A stretch of 64,000 nucleotides of DNA from Nissolia schottii (taxonomy: Eukaryota; Streptophyta; Magnoliopsida; Fabales; Fabaceae): positions 1,497 through 65,496 of the forward strand of contig QANU01016745.1 in NCBI GenBank assembly GCA_003254905.1. The letters run 5' to 3'. Made by a program: the position numbers and the translations under genes. The first letter of the stretch is position 1. Every line of letters starts with the position of its first letter. Under the pieces are notes generated by a model that was given only the letters and a program-made list of their open reading frames with translations, had not been told where the DNA came from and did no database searches. Below are positions 25,704 through 37,188 of this stretch, piece after piece.

Positions 25704-26901
25704 AGGCGAGGATCCTGGCCCTCAAAGCCTGCGTCTCGACTGCTCCGGGGACTCCCCTGGCATGTTGGAAGGAGCGAATGTGCTAGTCTCAAGCAAAGTA
25801 TAAGTGCGATAGTTGCGCTGTCATGAACGCGTAAACAACCAGATGTCCTTGGGAGGCGGCGAGGACATGTCTGCGAACTAGAGTCATACACGAGTGGGAG
25901 TAAGAACGATTTTGTTCTTAGTGGAAAACTCGGCGTGGCTGCTATAGTTCAATTACTCGGGCAGAGTCCAGGCCACTCAGGAAACCTCTACGTGTCATGC
26001 ATACTAGACCCTACCAGTTATTATCTTATACCTACGTCCTGGGCAGCTTTATCTAAATTATTAGGTGATTGGATTACTACTCTTATCGTTACTTAGGCTC
26101 CGTGCTGGTTAATTGTACGTTACTACTAAAGAGTCTTGGGTCGTTCCCTCGACGATATATAATGCATGAACAGTTATACATGATGCTTTAGGCAGATATA
26201 CATATATACTTATCATCATGTCATCAAACATCAATTCATACATTTAATTACATAGTGCATGAGGGAATCTGGGGATCTCTTGCGCGCTCTGTGGCTGCGT
26301 CCTACTTAGTCCTTACACCTTTGTAACCGTGGCCTCGGATTACAACCTCTTTCTTGCCACTATTGTATCAACCCGGCAGCGCTCTTTACCGGTATAGTAG
26401 CTAACCATGCAAGGCTCATAGGAGGTAATCATCGAATACAATAAGTGCAACCACCCTCTCTTTATAGAGTGGCGAGGAATCAAACTTATGAGTGATCAGG
26501 CGTGGACACATTTAGATCGACCCTATGACTCGACCCGGTCTCTCTTTCCTCTTTAAGTGGGGCCCACTACTTCTGTTGTATAGACCTATGCCTGTTTTCC
26601 ATTTCCTTGGGCCGATGCTCGTTTTCCTTATCTGTCCTACTCAGGTCTCTATACCTGCGTTGCTCATAACCAATTCAGCGTGCCAAACTGGTGAGGGGCA
26701 TGTCTGTAAGACGTGCCAAGAGAATGGAGTCTTCCTAGCCATATAACTACTAACTCTGATTACGGCCAGCCGAATCCTTGGCGATTGGGGCCTTAGTTCT
26801 CCGCTTTATTCCCTAGGGCCCAATTATGCACCTTTAAGATTTCGTGATACCTATAGTGATCTAGGGTCATCCTAACTCCTATGATGGCCTTTTCCTCATG
26901 A

Positions 26902-26906
26902 TGCAT
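26902..26906. repeat. Target-site duplication TGCAT, left copy
   Basis: TGCAT directly precedes the 5' LTR; the identical pentamer is at 33991-33995. Confidence 0.9.
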
Positions 26907-28617
26907 TGATAAGTGCCCAAGTTACGTAATTCTCAACCATTAAAATGGCACTTATTCGCTTATGTTTTAAAGAATTATTTAACTTAAATCCCCATTTTTT
27001 TGTAGGTTTATAATATATTCTCAAAGATGGATGCAGACATTATTAAATGAAGAATAATCCCATAAAAGAATGGAGCAAAGGGCAAAAGAGGAAAAGAAGC
27101 TAAAAGATGGAATTAGAGCAAGGCCGCTCAGTGGCATGAACAGCTTGCTCAGCGCAGAGAGGACAAAGACCGCTCAGCGGTTGTACCTTGGCCGCTCAGT
27201 GGTGCTGCCACCGGAGCCACTTGCAGCCGCAGCATTAATTGCACCAGCTGGTGCCAGCCTATCATGGCGGCGGCACCCTGCCAAAATCTGCGCCGCCCCT
27301 GCAAAAGCTGCCGGTACATTTATTACACCGCGTGAAAAGATAACGCCGCTCAACGATAACCCTAAGCCGCTCAGCGAAGAAGCCTTTATCGCTCAACAGT
27401 GGTGCCTAAACCGCTGAGCGGTGACCATCAGATTTTGCCTTTAAATAGAGGAGGTTGTGCCATTCATGAAACCAATCTCTCATACACCCCTCTCCCCCAC
27501 AAAACACTTCATTCTTTTGTACTTTTAAGCATAGTTTAGTTTAGCAACAAAGAGGAAGCCGGTGAAGGAGCCAGGAGATCGAGGAAGCTCGGCTAACCAC
27601 TGTCATGATAGTGTGATAACGTGTCATGGTATACGTCCAAACCGTGCCTCTGAGATTCTCTTGTAGGATGGATTTCTAATCCTCTTGTTGTTGGGATTTT
27701 GATGAATATTGTAGTGCGATTGTATCCATGTACTTTTGCATATGAATTTATCAGTTTCTATGATTCGCTTGAACGATCTCATACTTAATGCTAACTTTTG
27801 TTTAGTATTTTGATTCTTGATTTGGGACTTACTTGTATGAACGAAAGTTATACTAATTAAGTTGTAACCAAGTTAAGATCAATATTGCTATGCTAAGTTA
27901 GATTCTAGGCTCGAAGGTTGTGAACGAAAGTTACAATCATTAGAGTCGGATCTAAATTCATCTAATTCTTGTTGTCATAACTAGAATGAGGATTAGCCGT
28001 TTTAACATCTGGAATAACGCTGGCATACTTTGTTAAGCTTGTGTACGAAAGTGACAGTTTAACAAAGGAAACATGTGATCTTTTCATACGCGAAAGCGAT
28101 GAACAAGTTAAGAACTGGCGGCGCGCAATCAATGAAACGATAATTCTGTGTAATAAGTAAATGGATGCATGAAACTATGATATGATTCAATTCCCAACAA
28201 GCTTCCGGATCTACCTCTGATTTCTTGCCTATTTACTTTTATGTTGTTTATTTACTTATTTAAACTATCAAACAACTTTACCAATCCTTCACTTCATTGT
28301 TTAATTAACTAAAGTCAAGAATGGTATTTTTGCAACTCCCTGTGGATACGACTATACCCGACTATACTGCAATTGGATCCCTTGTGGATCTGAAAGCCGT
28401 AAAGAAGGATATATTATTTTAAACGACTGAGAATTCAAATTAAGCTTTCAACAAATTTGGCAAAAGTTGCCGGAACACGGAACTATGTGAAATTGGAAAG
28501 TGCAGATAGGCTTTAATAACATGTAAATATGGCTTTCATCAAAATTGGCGCCGTTCATTTCCAGGGACTGCGTCATTTGTAAAAAGCCTTTAACAACCTG
28601 TAATTTGGCTTTCAACA
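26907..28617 (+). repeat. 5' LTR of the Gag-only element
   Basis: Starts TGATAAGTGCCC and ends GGCTTTCAACA; 1711 bp against 1696 bp for the 3' copy. It contains the palindrome array (27120-27421), a TATA-like TTTAAATA at 27440-27447, and three LTR-end/PBS-like modules starting near 28449, 28533 and 28609. Confidence 0.9.
27120..27447 (+). promoter_or_regulatory. Palindrome array and TATA-like box of the 5' LTR
   Basis: Full or partial CCGCTSAGCGG copies lie at about 27123, 27147, 27169, 27192, 27347, 27367, 27390 and 27411-27421. The last is perfect and lies 18 bp upstream of TTTAAATA. The 3' LTR has the same set with TATAAATA, so the 5' TATA carries a one-base change. Confidence 0.6.
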
Positions 28618-28621
28618 AAAT

Positions 28622-28638
28622 TGGCGCCTTTGCCAGGG
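28622..28638 (+). other. Primer-binding site for tRNA-Asp(GTC)
   Basis: TGGCGCCTTTGCCAGGG matches the complement of the plant tRNA-Asp 3' end (TGGCGCCGTTGCCGGGG) at 15 of 17 positions and lies directly downstream of the 5' LTR. A second, more decayed copy lies inside the LTR near 28544-28563. Confidence 0.8.
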
Positions 28639-29107
28639 AGTTACGTCAAAATTACATAGCTTGAGTTTTGTTTGATTAAGCAATTGTGAATATTTGTAAA
28701 ATATTGTATAGTTCTTATTTTGTTATTTTGTGAACTCTTTTGTTCTGATCTTATTGGCTAGTGTAAATTTTTCTTAGCTATTGTGAGGTAAAGCTTCAAA
28801 AGATCAACTTTTATTTGGCCCTGAAATTGAAGCCACTACTCGGAAACTCAACAGTAAAACAAAGAAAAAGAAGCAACTAGCCAGACCAAGACAAGAACAA
28901 GAATCAACATCTTCATCTTCAGAAAGCACCCAACCAGAAATAATGGCTGACAACACTGGAGCTGGTGACAACACGGGAGCTGGTGACAATACCGGAGCCA
29001 GTGACAGCAGGGGTTTTGTCAACTTTACCCCTAGAAACATAATAAAGATGAGCCGGATTACTGGAACACACAGGTTACCTCAGAAGTAGCCTAGTTTAGT
29101 TCAATTG

Positions 29108-30253
29108 ATGTATGCTAGCCCATTTGCAGGTCTGGATCATGAGGATCCTTATGCTCATCTTACAAAATTCTACGAACTCTTTGGCACCGCAGGAATGTCC
29201 AAAGCCGATGAAGAAGCCATATTCTTAAGGATGTTTCCCCTGACGCTGATTAGAAAAGCTAAAGAGTGGTTGCTGGACCAACCACAACATGTCTTGTCAA
29301 ATTGGGATCAATTGGAAGAGAAGTTTTGTGCCAGGTATTTTTCTCAGTCGAAATATATGGATTTAAAAACTGCCATTTCTACCTTTGTGCAGGCACCTGG
29401 AGAAAGCCTCTGCGAGGCCTGGGAAAGATACAAATTCATGCTGCGGAGATGTCCAAATCATGAATTTGATGCCAAAACGCAAATACACATATTCCACAAT
29501 GGACTCCAACAACAGCAAAAACTCATGCTGGATGCTGCAGCCAGTGGACAGATGATGTCCAAAACACCGGAGGAAGCCATTTCCATCATTGATTCCATGG
29601 TCTTGATGGATCAACAAGGCCAGTACCACAGAGGACCACCCAAGAAAGGAGGATTGCTTAAATTAGGGGCAAATGATGCTATTTTAGCCCAGAACAAGCA
29701 ACTCCTACAACAAATTGACGAGGTGAAGAAGGCCCTAAATGAGCTGCCAAAACAACTCAAAAAGGCTCGCGATGCAAAAAGGCAGCAGGTATTCCAATGT
29801 GATATTTGTTTAGATGATCACCCATCTGTTAATTTTCATTTCAGGGAAGGAGAAGTCAACTTCCTTGACAACCAGCCAAGGCCCTACCAAAGAGGGCCGA
29901 ATCGACAAAATTCTCAACAGCCATGGAGGCAGGAAGCAGGACCATCCTATAGCAAAGTTCCTCAACCGCCGTACCAACCACCTAGACCATTTCAGAATCA
30001 ACAGTCGGTGTATCAAAATTCCAAACTGGAGGAAACATTTAACCAGTTCATGCAGCAATCAATGGCAAATCAAAGGAACAATGAAGCCTCCATCAGGAGT
30101 TTGGAGATACAACTAGGGCAGTTGGCAACTGATGTGGCGAAGCTGAGAAAAGGAAGAAACACGACTAATACGGAATCAACCCAAGAGACTCCTGCCGTGG
30201 GAAGGGACTGCAGGATGAAGAAGAGAACTGAAAAGAAACAGGCGTTGAGCTAA
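29108..30253 (+). CDS. Gag-like protein of the Gag-only retrotransposon
   Basis: The frame encodes a retrotransposon Gag (capsid) domain: FAGLDHEDPYAHLTKFYELF near the start, IFLRMFPLTLIRKAKEWL, LEEKFCARYFSQSK, ESLCEAWERYKFMLRRCPNH and HIFHNGLQ, all typical of the Retrotrans_gag family. A zinc-knuckle-like CDICLDDHPSVNF follows (about residue 240); its last Cys is replaced by Phe. The C-terminal third is rich in Gln/Pro, with a coiled-coil-like end. The same frame is open upstream to an ATG at 28943, with charged and GDNTGAG repeats, but is broken by a TAG at 29087-29089; translation may therefore begin at 29108. It packages element RNA in cytoplasmic particles by analogy. No pol follows. Confidence 0.85.
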   Translation: MYASPFAGLDHEDPYAHLTKFYELFGTAGMSKADEEAIFLRMFPLTLIRKAKEWLLDQPQHVLSNWDQLEEKFCARYFSQSKYMDLKTAISTFVQAPGESLCEAWERYKFMLRRCPNHEFDAKTQIHIFHNGLQQQQKLMLDAAASGQMMSKTPEEAISIIDSMVLMDQQGQYHRGPPKKGGLLKLGANDAILAQNKQLLQQIDEVKKALNELPKQLKKARDAKRQQVFQCDICLDDHPSVNFHFREGEVNFLDNQPRPYQRGPNRQNSQQPWRQEAGPSYSKVPQPPYQPPRPFQNQQSVYQNSKLEETFNQFMQQSMANQRNNEASIRSLEIQLGQLATDVAKLRKGRNTTNTESTQETPAVGRDCRMKKRTEKKQALS

Positions 30254-32294
30254 CGACGTAAAACAAGCGCTTCCTGGGAGGCAACCCAGTGTTTGTGAAT
30301 TTTTATTATTTTACTAGTTTATTAATTTTAAGGGTTATTAATTTTAAGGTGTTAGAATATGGTTTTATGAAACATGGTGAAAAGAATTAAAGGTTATCTA
30401 AATCATGTAATTTGGTTTTAAATTCTTAAGTGCTAATCTTTTTCACCAACGCTCACTTGAAGCACTTTGATTTCAAGCCTAATGACTGATTTTAAACCTT
30501 CAAAGCAATTGTCTGAAAAAGGTGCAACATGATTTAATTTGAAAGCAAGATTCTTAGCTAGTTTAGAAATGGAAAAATTTTGGAAACGGAATCTTTTCAA
30601 AGCACCTTATGATGATCACAACCAAGAAATTGACAAGAACATGTTTTAATTTGAATTCGAAACATTGTGGGAAATTCTGGCCACAAATAGCGGGAAATTC
30701 TGACCGCAAATGCAGGAAATTCTGTCTGCAAAGGATTCAAAATGAAAACATTATCCTTTGAATTTGATCATATGATTTCTCTAATGTTTGCTATGTTAGT
30801 CCTTGGGAGAGAAATTTCTAATTGTTTTGCAGGCCTCAAAGCAACAAGAAAACTTTTCCAAAGAATTATACAAAGAGAGTCAATTCTTGGACAAACGAAG
30901 AGGACAAAGAGCATGAGTCTTCAGAGAAGATGAGCCTCTATCTCCTCAACAAATTGAAGCAAGAGTAGCCCACACTTCAAGGAGGCTACATCAAGGAAAC
31001 TCATTCGCCATAAATAGGGAGCATTTTAATTTTCTAGCACCTTAATTAATTTTCTTTAGTAAGCTTAATTTGTTCTTAAGACTTGTTTGTTTGAAAACAA
31101 TACTGAGTATTAGTTTATTTTACTTGGGATTGATGCATAAACAAAAACAACTTATGATTGAATTGTTTTAGTATCCATAATAGACTTGTAAGAGTACATA
31201 GATATCATAAACATGTCAATGTGCATCTATCTACTTGTTTGTATAAGCATAACATTGAAGATGTTTTGAAATCAAGGAAATGAAACCTAGCCATGTGAGG
31301 GAGTGAGCCTAAACACTAAGTTAGATAGAGAGAATCACCATTGTTTTTGCACAATTGAATTTGTTTGAGTCTCTGATTTTGATAATTGTATGGAAATAAT
31401 AGGAAATTATCAAGGCATTCTGTTCATTAGAATTAAAACCCACTTGGCCAAATAAAGCCTACCATGATTAGGAATACTCCTTTGACACCCCATTTGAGCC
31501 TAACATGAGAAATTTCTTAATTGTTATATAATCCCTGAACCTTAAAAGGAAAAACAATGATGTCCCTTAAAATCTGGAATTAAGAGAGCATTCAAATTGG
31601 ATTATGTGCAAAGATCCAAGTCAGGGGGAGATAAGGGTAAGCAATAGTGGTAGCAGAGACACATTGAATCAAAAGAACAGAAAAAAGAAAAAGGCATAAT
31701 CTTTATCCCAATTAAAAAAGAAAAAATGAAAGAAAAAGAAAAAGAAAAAGAATTGAGAAAAAGAGAGAAAGTGAAAAGGGAAAAAAATAATTGGGGAGAA
31801 TAAGAAACAGGTGACAACAGGAGTTGGTTTTCAATGCTCTCTCAATCAGGAAAATTGCATATCCAGAAAAACCAATTTTCCTTGTAGCCTGGCCCGATTA
31901 CAACCTTTAAAAAGTCCTTTTGTGATCCTTGCATGACCATACTCTTGTATTGAATGGTGAGACAGCTAACAAATTTAAATTGTTGTGATTCAATGGTGAC
32001 AATGAGAGAAACACTCACCTTCTTGGTCCACTGACCATTGTGTGACCATTGTGTGATAAAGACAATTTCCTTGATGGACAAGACATTGGATAGTGTGATT
32101 TGTTTATGACATTCAAGTAATTGTGCATTTGATCATGTTAAGGTTACTATATGATATCTCACAAGTCTCAAGTATGAACTGTCTGAAATATTTCAATTCA
32201 TTGCAATACCTGATTGTTCATAAGCATTAATCTCTTGAAAAATAATTCTTTTAACTCTTGTTTGAGGACAAACAAGGTCTTAAGTCAGGGGGAA
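30254..32294 (+). other. Non-coding internal region and polypurine tract of the Gag-only element
   Basis: Directly after gag lies AGCGCTTCCTGGGAGGCAA (about 30267-30285), a block conserved near the 3' part of many plant Athila/Tat elements. The rest holds no frame of family character; an A/G-rich AAAAAGAAAAAG stretch lies near 31680-31790. The purine-rich AGTCAGGGGGAA (32283-32294) directly before the 3' LTR is the polypurine tract used to prime plus-strand DNA. Confidence 0.75.
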
Positions 32295-33990
32295 TGATAA
32301 GTGCCCACGTTACGTAATTCTCAACCATTAAAATGGCACTTATTCTCTTATGTTTTAAAGAATTATTTAACTTAAATCCTCATTTTTTGTAGGTTTATAA
32401 TATATTGGATGCAAGCATAATTAAATGAAGAATAATCCCATAAAAGAATTGAGCAAAGGACAAAAGAGGAAAAGAATCTAAAAGATGGAATTAGAGCAAG
32501 GCCGCTCAGCGGCATGAACAGCTCGGTAAGCGCAGAGAGGACAAAGACCGCTCAGCGGTTGTACCTTGGCCGCTCAGCGGTGCTGCCACCGGAGCCACTT
32601 GCAGCAATCGCATTAATTGCACCCCAACCTATCATGGCGGCGGCGCCCTGCCAAAATCGGCGCCGCCCCTGCAAAAGATGTCGGTGCATTTATTACACTG
32701 CGTGAAAAGATAACGCCGCTCAGCGATAACCCTAAGCCGCTCAGCGAAGAAGCCTTTATCGCTAAGCAGTGGTGCCTAAACCACTGAGCGGTGACCATCA
32801 GATTTTGCATATAAATAGAGGAGGTCGTGCCATTCATGAAACCAATCTCTCATACACCCTTCTCCCCCACAAAACACTTCATTCTTTTGTACTTTTAAGC
32901 ATAGTTTAGTTTAGCAACAAAGAGGAGGCCGGTGAAGGAGCCAGGAGATCGAGGAAGCTCGGCGAACCGCTGTCATGATAGCATGATAACGTGTCATGGT
33001 ATGCGTCCAAACCTTGCCTCTGAGATTCTCTTGTAGGATGGATTTCTAATCCTCTTGTTGTTGGGATTTTGATGAATATTGTAGTATGATTGTATGCATG
33101 TACTTTTGCATATGAATTTATCAGTTTCTATGATTCGCTTGAATGATTTCATACTTAATGCTAGCTTTTGTTTAGTGTTTTGATTCTTGATTTGGGACTT
33201 ACTTGTATGAACGAAAGTTATACTAATTAAGTTGTAACCAAGTTAAGATCAATATTGCTATGCTAAGTTAGATTCTAGGCTCGAAGGTTGTGAACGAAAG
33301 TTACAATCATTAGAGTCAGATCTAAATCAATTCATCTAATTCTTGTTGCCGTAACTGGAATGAGGATTAGCCGTTTTAACATCTGGAATAACGATGGCGT
33401 ACTTTGTTAAGCTTGTGTGCGAAAGTGACAGTTTAACAAAGGAAACCTGTCATCTTTTCATGCGCGAAAGCGATGAACAAGTTAAGAACTGGTTGCGCGC
33501 AATCAATGAAATGATAATTCTGTGTAATAAGTAAATGGATGCATGAAACTATGATATGATTCAATTCCCAACAAGCTTCCGAATCTACCTCTGATTTCTT
33601 GCCATTTACTTTTATGTTGTTTATTTACTTATTTAAACTATCAAACAACTTTACCAATCCTTCACTTCATTGTTTAATTAACTAAACTCAAGAATGGTAT
33701 TTTTGCAACTCCCTGTGGATACAACTATACCCGACTATACTGCAATTGGATCCCTTGTAGATCTGAAAGCCGTAAAGAAGGAATTATTATTTTAAACGAC
33801 TGAGAGTTCAAATTAAGCTTTCAACAAAGTTGGCAAAAGTTGCCCGAACACAAAACTATGTGAAATTGGAAAGTGCAGATAGGCTTTAATAACATGTAAA
33901 TATGGCTTTCATCAAAATTGGCGCCGTTCATTTCCAGGGACTGCGTCATTTGTAAAAAGCCTTTAACAAACTGTAATTTGGCTTTCAACA
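32295..33990 (+). repeat. 3' LTR of the Gag-only element
   Basis: Starts TGATAAGTGCCC and ends GGCTTTCAACA, nearly identical to the 5' LTR, with small indels (for example a 14-base shorter leader near 32405). It contains the palindrome array at about 32500-32791 and TATAAATA at 32810-32817. It is followed by the TGCAT target copy at 33991-33995. Confidence 0.9.
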
Positions 33991-35232
33991 TGCATGCTGT
34001 CATATACCAAAATAGACATACCCTAGCTCATTGGACTCGTTGGAACCACTAAAATCTCAAGTCCTGTGAGTTCTTTCATTTGAATGTCTAGGGTTTCATT
34101 TGCATGAATTCCTGTGAGTTCTTTCATTCGATTGAAATTGGCTTCAATCGATTGAAAACCTTCCGAGTTCTTTCATTCGAATGAACTTGGGATTCAATCG
34201 ATTGAAAACCTAGGTTTTTCTTTCATTCGGTTGAATAAGAATTCAATCGATTGAAAGCTCAAAATTTGCTTTCATCCGATTGAAAACTCCATTCAATCGA
34301 TTGAAAGCTAATTGAATAGGGTCCTGAGACTTCAGTCCTCATTTTCTCCAGAAGTTTACTATTCCTAGGGTTCCAATCAGTACAATTATGCATTTCATTC
34401 ATCAAAATTTCTGAAAACCCTTCTCACCCTATATTCCCCCAAAATACTACTAAACATTTTTATAGTCCAATACACAGAATAACACATATATAGTCAAAAC
34501 TTAAACCACATAGATGTTGAGCTTTAGAGTTACCTACATCTGATTGAGACTCTGACTAGATAGCTTCGATGCTCGCAATTTCTTAAACTGCTACGGCGTG
34601 CTCCGGTGATTTTTCCAGGACTCCGGCAAGAAACCGAGATGTGTCGGAATGGGACTAGCGTTTGTGAAAGTGACCGAAAGCTATGTAAATTTTCCTAAGG
34701 TAACTTGGCTATTTATAGCCACTGTGGCCCTTTTTCCTTTTTCTTTTCTCTTTTCCTTTTTCCTTTTCATTACCTTCTCTGTTACTTTTCTTTATTTATT
34801 TATTTATTTTTAATATATAAATATCTCCTAATGGAGATAGAAAGCCCACCAGGACCGGTTCCGGTTTCGTTTGGTCGCGTTTTGTCCGATTTATCCCCCC
34901 TCTAGTTGTCCTAAAAATATTCCAGATGTACCGTTGTGATCCATAAATTTTTCCCTTCGATCGGGGAGTTGCTGTTCAGGGATTTTCGACATTCTTGCCC
35001 GGCCAAGAACTGCCACCGATGATTTCCAGTATCCCAAACCTTTCCTGTTCGAGCCGAAACTCACTCGACGGCTCCAAAAAATTTATAGGGTCCCGAAACC
35101 TAGTCACTTACCCCTCCGTCTCCTGAGGGTTTGGATGTTTAATTTCCTGTCTCGTAATTTCTCCACGCCTCTCGGCTGTTTTTATGGCGCAACCAACGAG
35201 CTTCCCGGACCGGACGAATTCGGGATGTTACA
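33991..35232. mobile_element. LTR-C, right part
   Basis: Continues LTR-C after the insertion and ends GAATTCGGGATGTTACA at 35232. Between about 34070 and 34310 it holds an array of CAATCGATTG palindromes. A CTATTTATAGCC sequence (about 34709-34720) may be its TATA region. Directly after 35232 LTR-B sequence begins (CGGAACATGTAGG). Confidence 0.6.
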
Positions 35233-35750
35233 CGGAACATGTAGGAAAGCCAAAATATCAAATTTTTCAACGGACAGTCGAATAATAGGGCTTAGTCATT
35301 CGAGTAACATGAAATTTTAACCCTCGGTTTGTAAAACTGTAGTGTCATTCGAATGACTCATTCTGATGAATTCCTTCTGAGGATTTCAATATGATGAATG
35401 AGGATTTCAATCTGATGAATTCCTCCTGAGAATTTCAATCTGATGACTCATTCAAATGAATTCCTTTTGAGGAATTCAATCTGATAAATGAGGATTTCAA
35501 TTTGATGAATTCCTTCTGAGGATTTCAATCTAATGACTCATTCGAATGAATTCTTTCTGAGGATTTCAATCTGATGAATTCCTCCTGAGGATTTCAATCT
35601 GATGAATTCCTCCTGACTTCACTGTAACTTCAAATATCATTTCCATATGTTCCAACAAGTACCATTATACTTTTCTATCATCAAAACTACTCAAAACCAC
35701 CACCACAACTTAATCTCTATATTTTTCACATATTAATTCCTATTTTCCTC
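35233..35750. mobile_element. LTR-B fragment of unit 2
   Basis: Matches unit 1 from 10772 onward, including a shorter version of the GATGAATTCC minisatellite (35340-35620). It stops near 35750, where a deletion joins it to the upstream block of SDR2; the LTR 3' end is lost. Confidence 0.65.
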
Positions 35751-37188
35751 CTTCAAGTACAAACACCAATGACACCTTCCAAAACCTCACAAAACAAACT
35801 TTCAAATATAAAGAAACTTGAAATAAAATCTCTCTCAAGCTCTCTGTTGCTCCTAAAACAAACACTCAAATAACCAAGTTTTTTTTCTCACCAATGAACA
35901 AAACACACAATCACAAACCAGAGGTTAGAAAAATAATTCAGAGTAGAAGATGTTTAGAGGAGGAGCTCTGAGGATGTATATCAATTGTGGGCTACTTTCT
36001 CTCTTTTTCTGCGTTGATGAATGACGTTTCATTTATACTTGACTTTGAGCTGATTCTTCAAGCTTAACTTTAATGCTATGTCCTTCATTCATGTCATCTT
36101 TCCCTTTTCTTCTATGATCCTTGCTTGATATAGCTTTGATTTCCGTGAAATCAGCTCTTCCTTTCTTGTTTCCAAGTTTTCTGTTGACACTCTTTAATGG
36201 AGGCATTAATTTCCTCACGTTTTCTATCTTTCTTTATTTCCTTCCTTTTCCTCCATTAATTTTTCTTCACCATTGCATTATCACTTTCTTCATTTTCTTG
36301 CTTTCCTTTAATTTCTTTCTTTTCAAGTTGTTTACGGAATTTCCTTTCCTTGATAGCTCTTGTGTAGTTTCCATATTTGCAGGACATTGCTTTCCATGTC
36401 TTCTTCCTCTTTGTTTTTCTTTCTTTGTTTCCCGAAGAAGTACTGACCGTGGCAGCATGGTTTCTTTCTTCATTTTCCTTTTTGACCGTTGGGAAGAGAT
36501 GTTTTGTTTCCCAAAGTTACGTTTTCATGGATATGTCATTGTCAATCACTTTGTTTAATTGACTTCTATTTTATTTTCTTTCTATTTTTCTGGTGACATC
36601 ACGTCACCTTCTCCTTCCCCTTTTTTTAATTCTTTTCAAATTTTGTCCTTAACCAATGTTTTCCTTTCTTCATGTAATATTGCACTTTCCTTTCCTTTTC
36701 TTCTGCCCCTCACGTCCCTTTTCTTCTTCTTTTCTTCTTATGTATTCCTTTAATCTTTCTTTCTTTATTTGAAGCTTATGGGTCTTTCCTTCTTTGGCTC
36801 AAATCTCTTGGGTTGAAGACAAAGTAATTACATTTTGTTTTCATTTGTACATTTGACCCTGTTGTCTTTTGCTAATTATGAAACGTGAATGGGCTTAGAC
36901 CTTGCCTTTTTATTTTTGTTATTAAAACACTTAATACACACATTAGTAAAATTCATACAATGTTTGCCATCATAAATAATATTTGCAAATTCTAAATGAA
37001 CAATAATTAATCTTTGATCTCTTTTGAAAGCATATTTTTCCTTTCCACAACGTGTAATATCTTAGTTGATATTTGCACCAAAAAAAAGTCTTGGTTGTGA
37101 TAAGGTTGAAAGAATTGGGACCACTCGTTTGCTACTGTTCATTTCGACCAATGGTGTCCCACACTGACTTTTTGCAACAAAAGAAAAA
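35751..37188. other. Upstream block of SDR2
   Basis: Non-coding, homologous to 12835-14460. Compared with unit 1 it lacks the TATA-containing segment (junction near 37048) and a further ~45 bp just before the gene (near 37153). Pyrimidine-rich frames at 36121-36558 are chance frames. Confidence 0.55.

Larger units (their letters stand above)
25223..26906. mobile_element. LTR-C, left part (interrupted by the Gag-only element)
   Basis: A distant relative of LTR-B and of the solo LTR at 59515 (shared blocks such as CCAGGCCACTCAGGAAACCTC near 25971 and the ATGATGCAT region). It resumes at 33991 after the element at 26907-33990, with TGCAT on both sides of the insertion. The left terminus is not recognisable. 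Confidence 0.55.
26907..33990 (+). mobile_element. Complete Gag-only LTR retrotransposon (TR-GAG type, Ty3-gypsy related)
   Basis: The element has a 5' LTR (26907-28617), a PBS for tRNA-Asp (28622-28638), one gag-like frame (29108-30253), about 2 kb without coding capacity, a polypurine tract (about 32282-32294) and a 3' LTR (32295-33990), and is bounded by perfect TGCAT target duplications. No protease, RT, RNase H or integrase is encoded, so it must borrow enzymes from an autonomous relative. The LTRs are nearly identical over most of their length, which implies recent insertion. Gag type, PBS and the AGCGCTT..GGGAGGCAACCCA block point to the non-chromovirus Athila/Tat (OTA) side of Ty3-gypsy. 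It is inserted inside LTR-C. Confidence 0.9.

Noticed and set aside
31600..31817. Minus-strand Phe/Ser-rich frame in the Gag-only element
   Set aside because: A product of the AAAAAGAAAAAG tract, not a gene.
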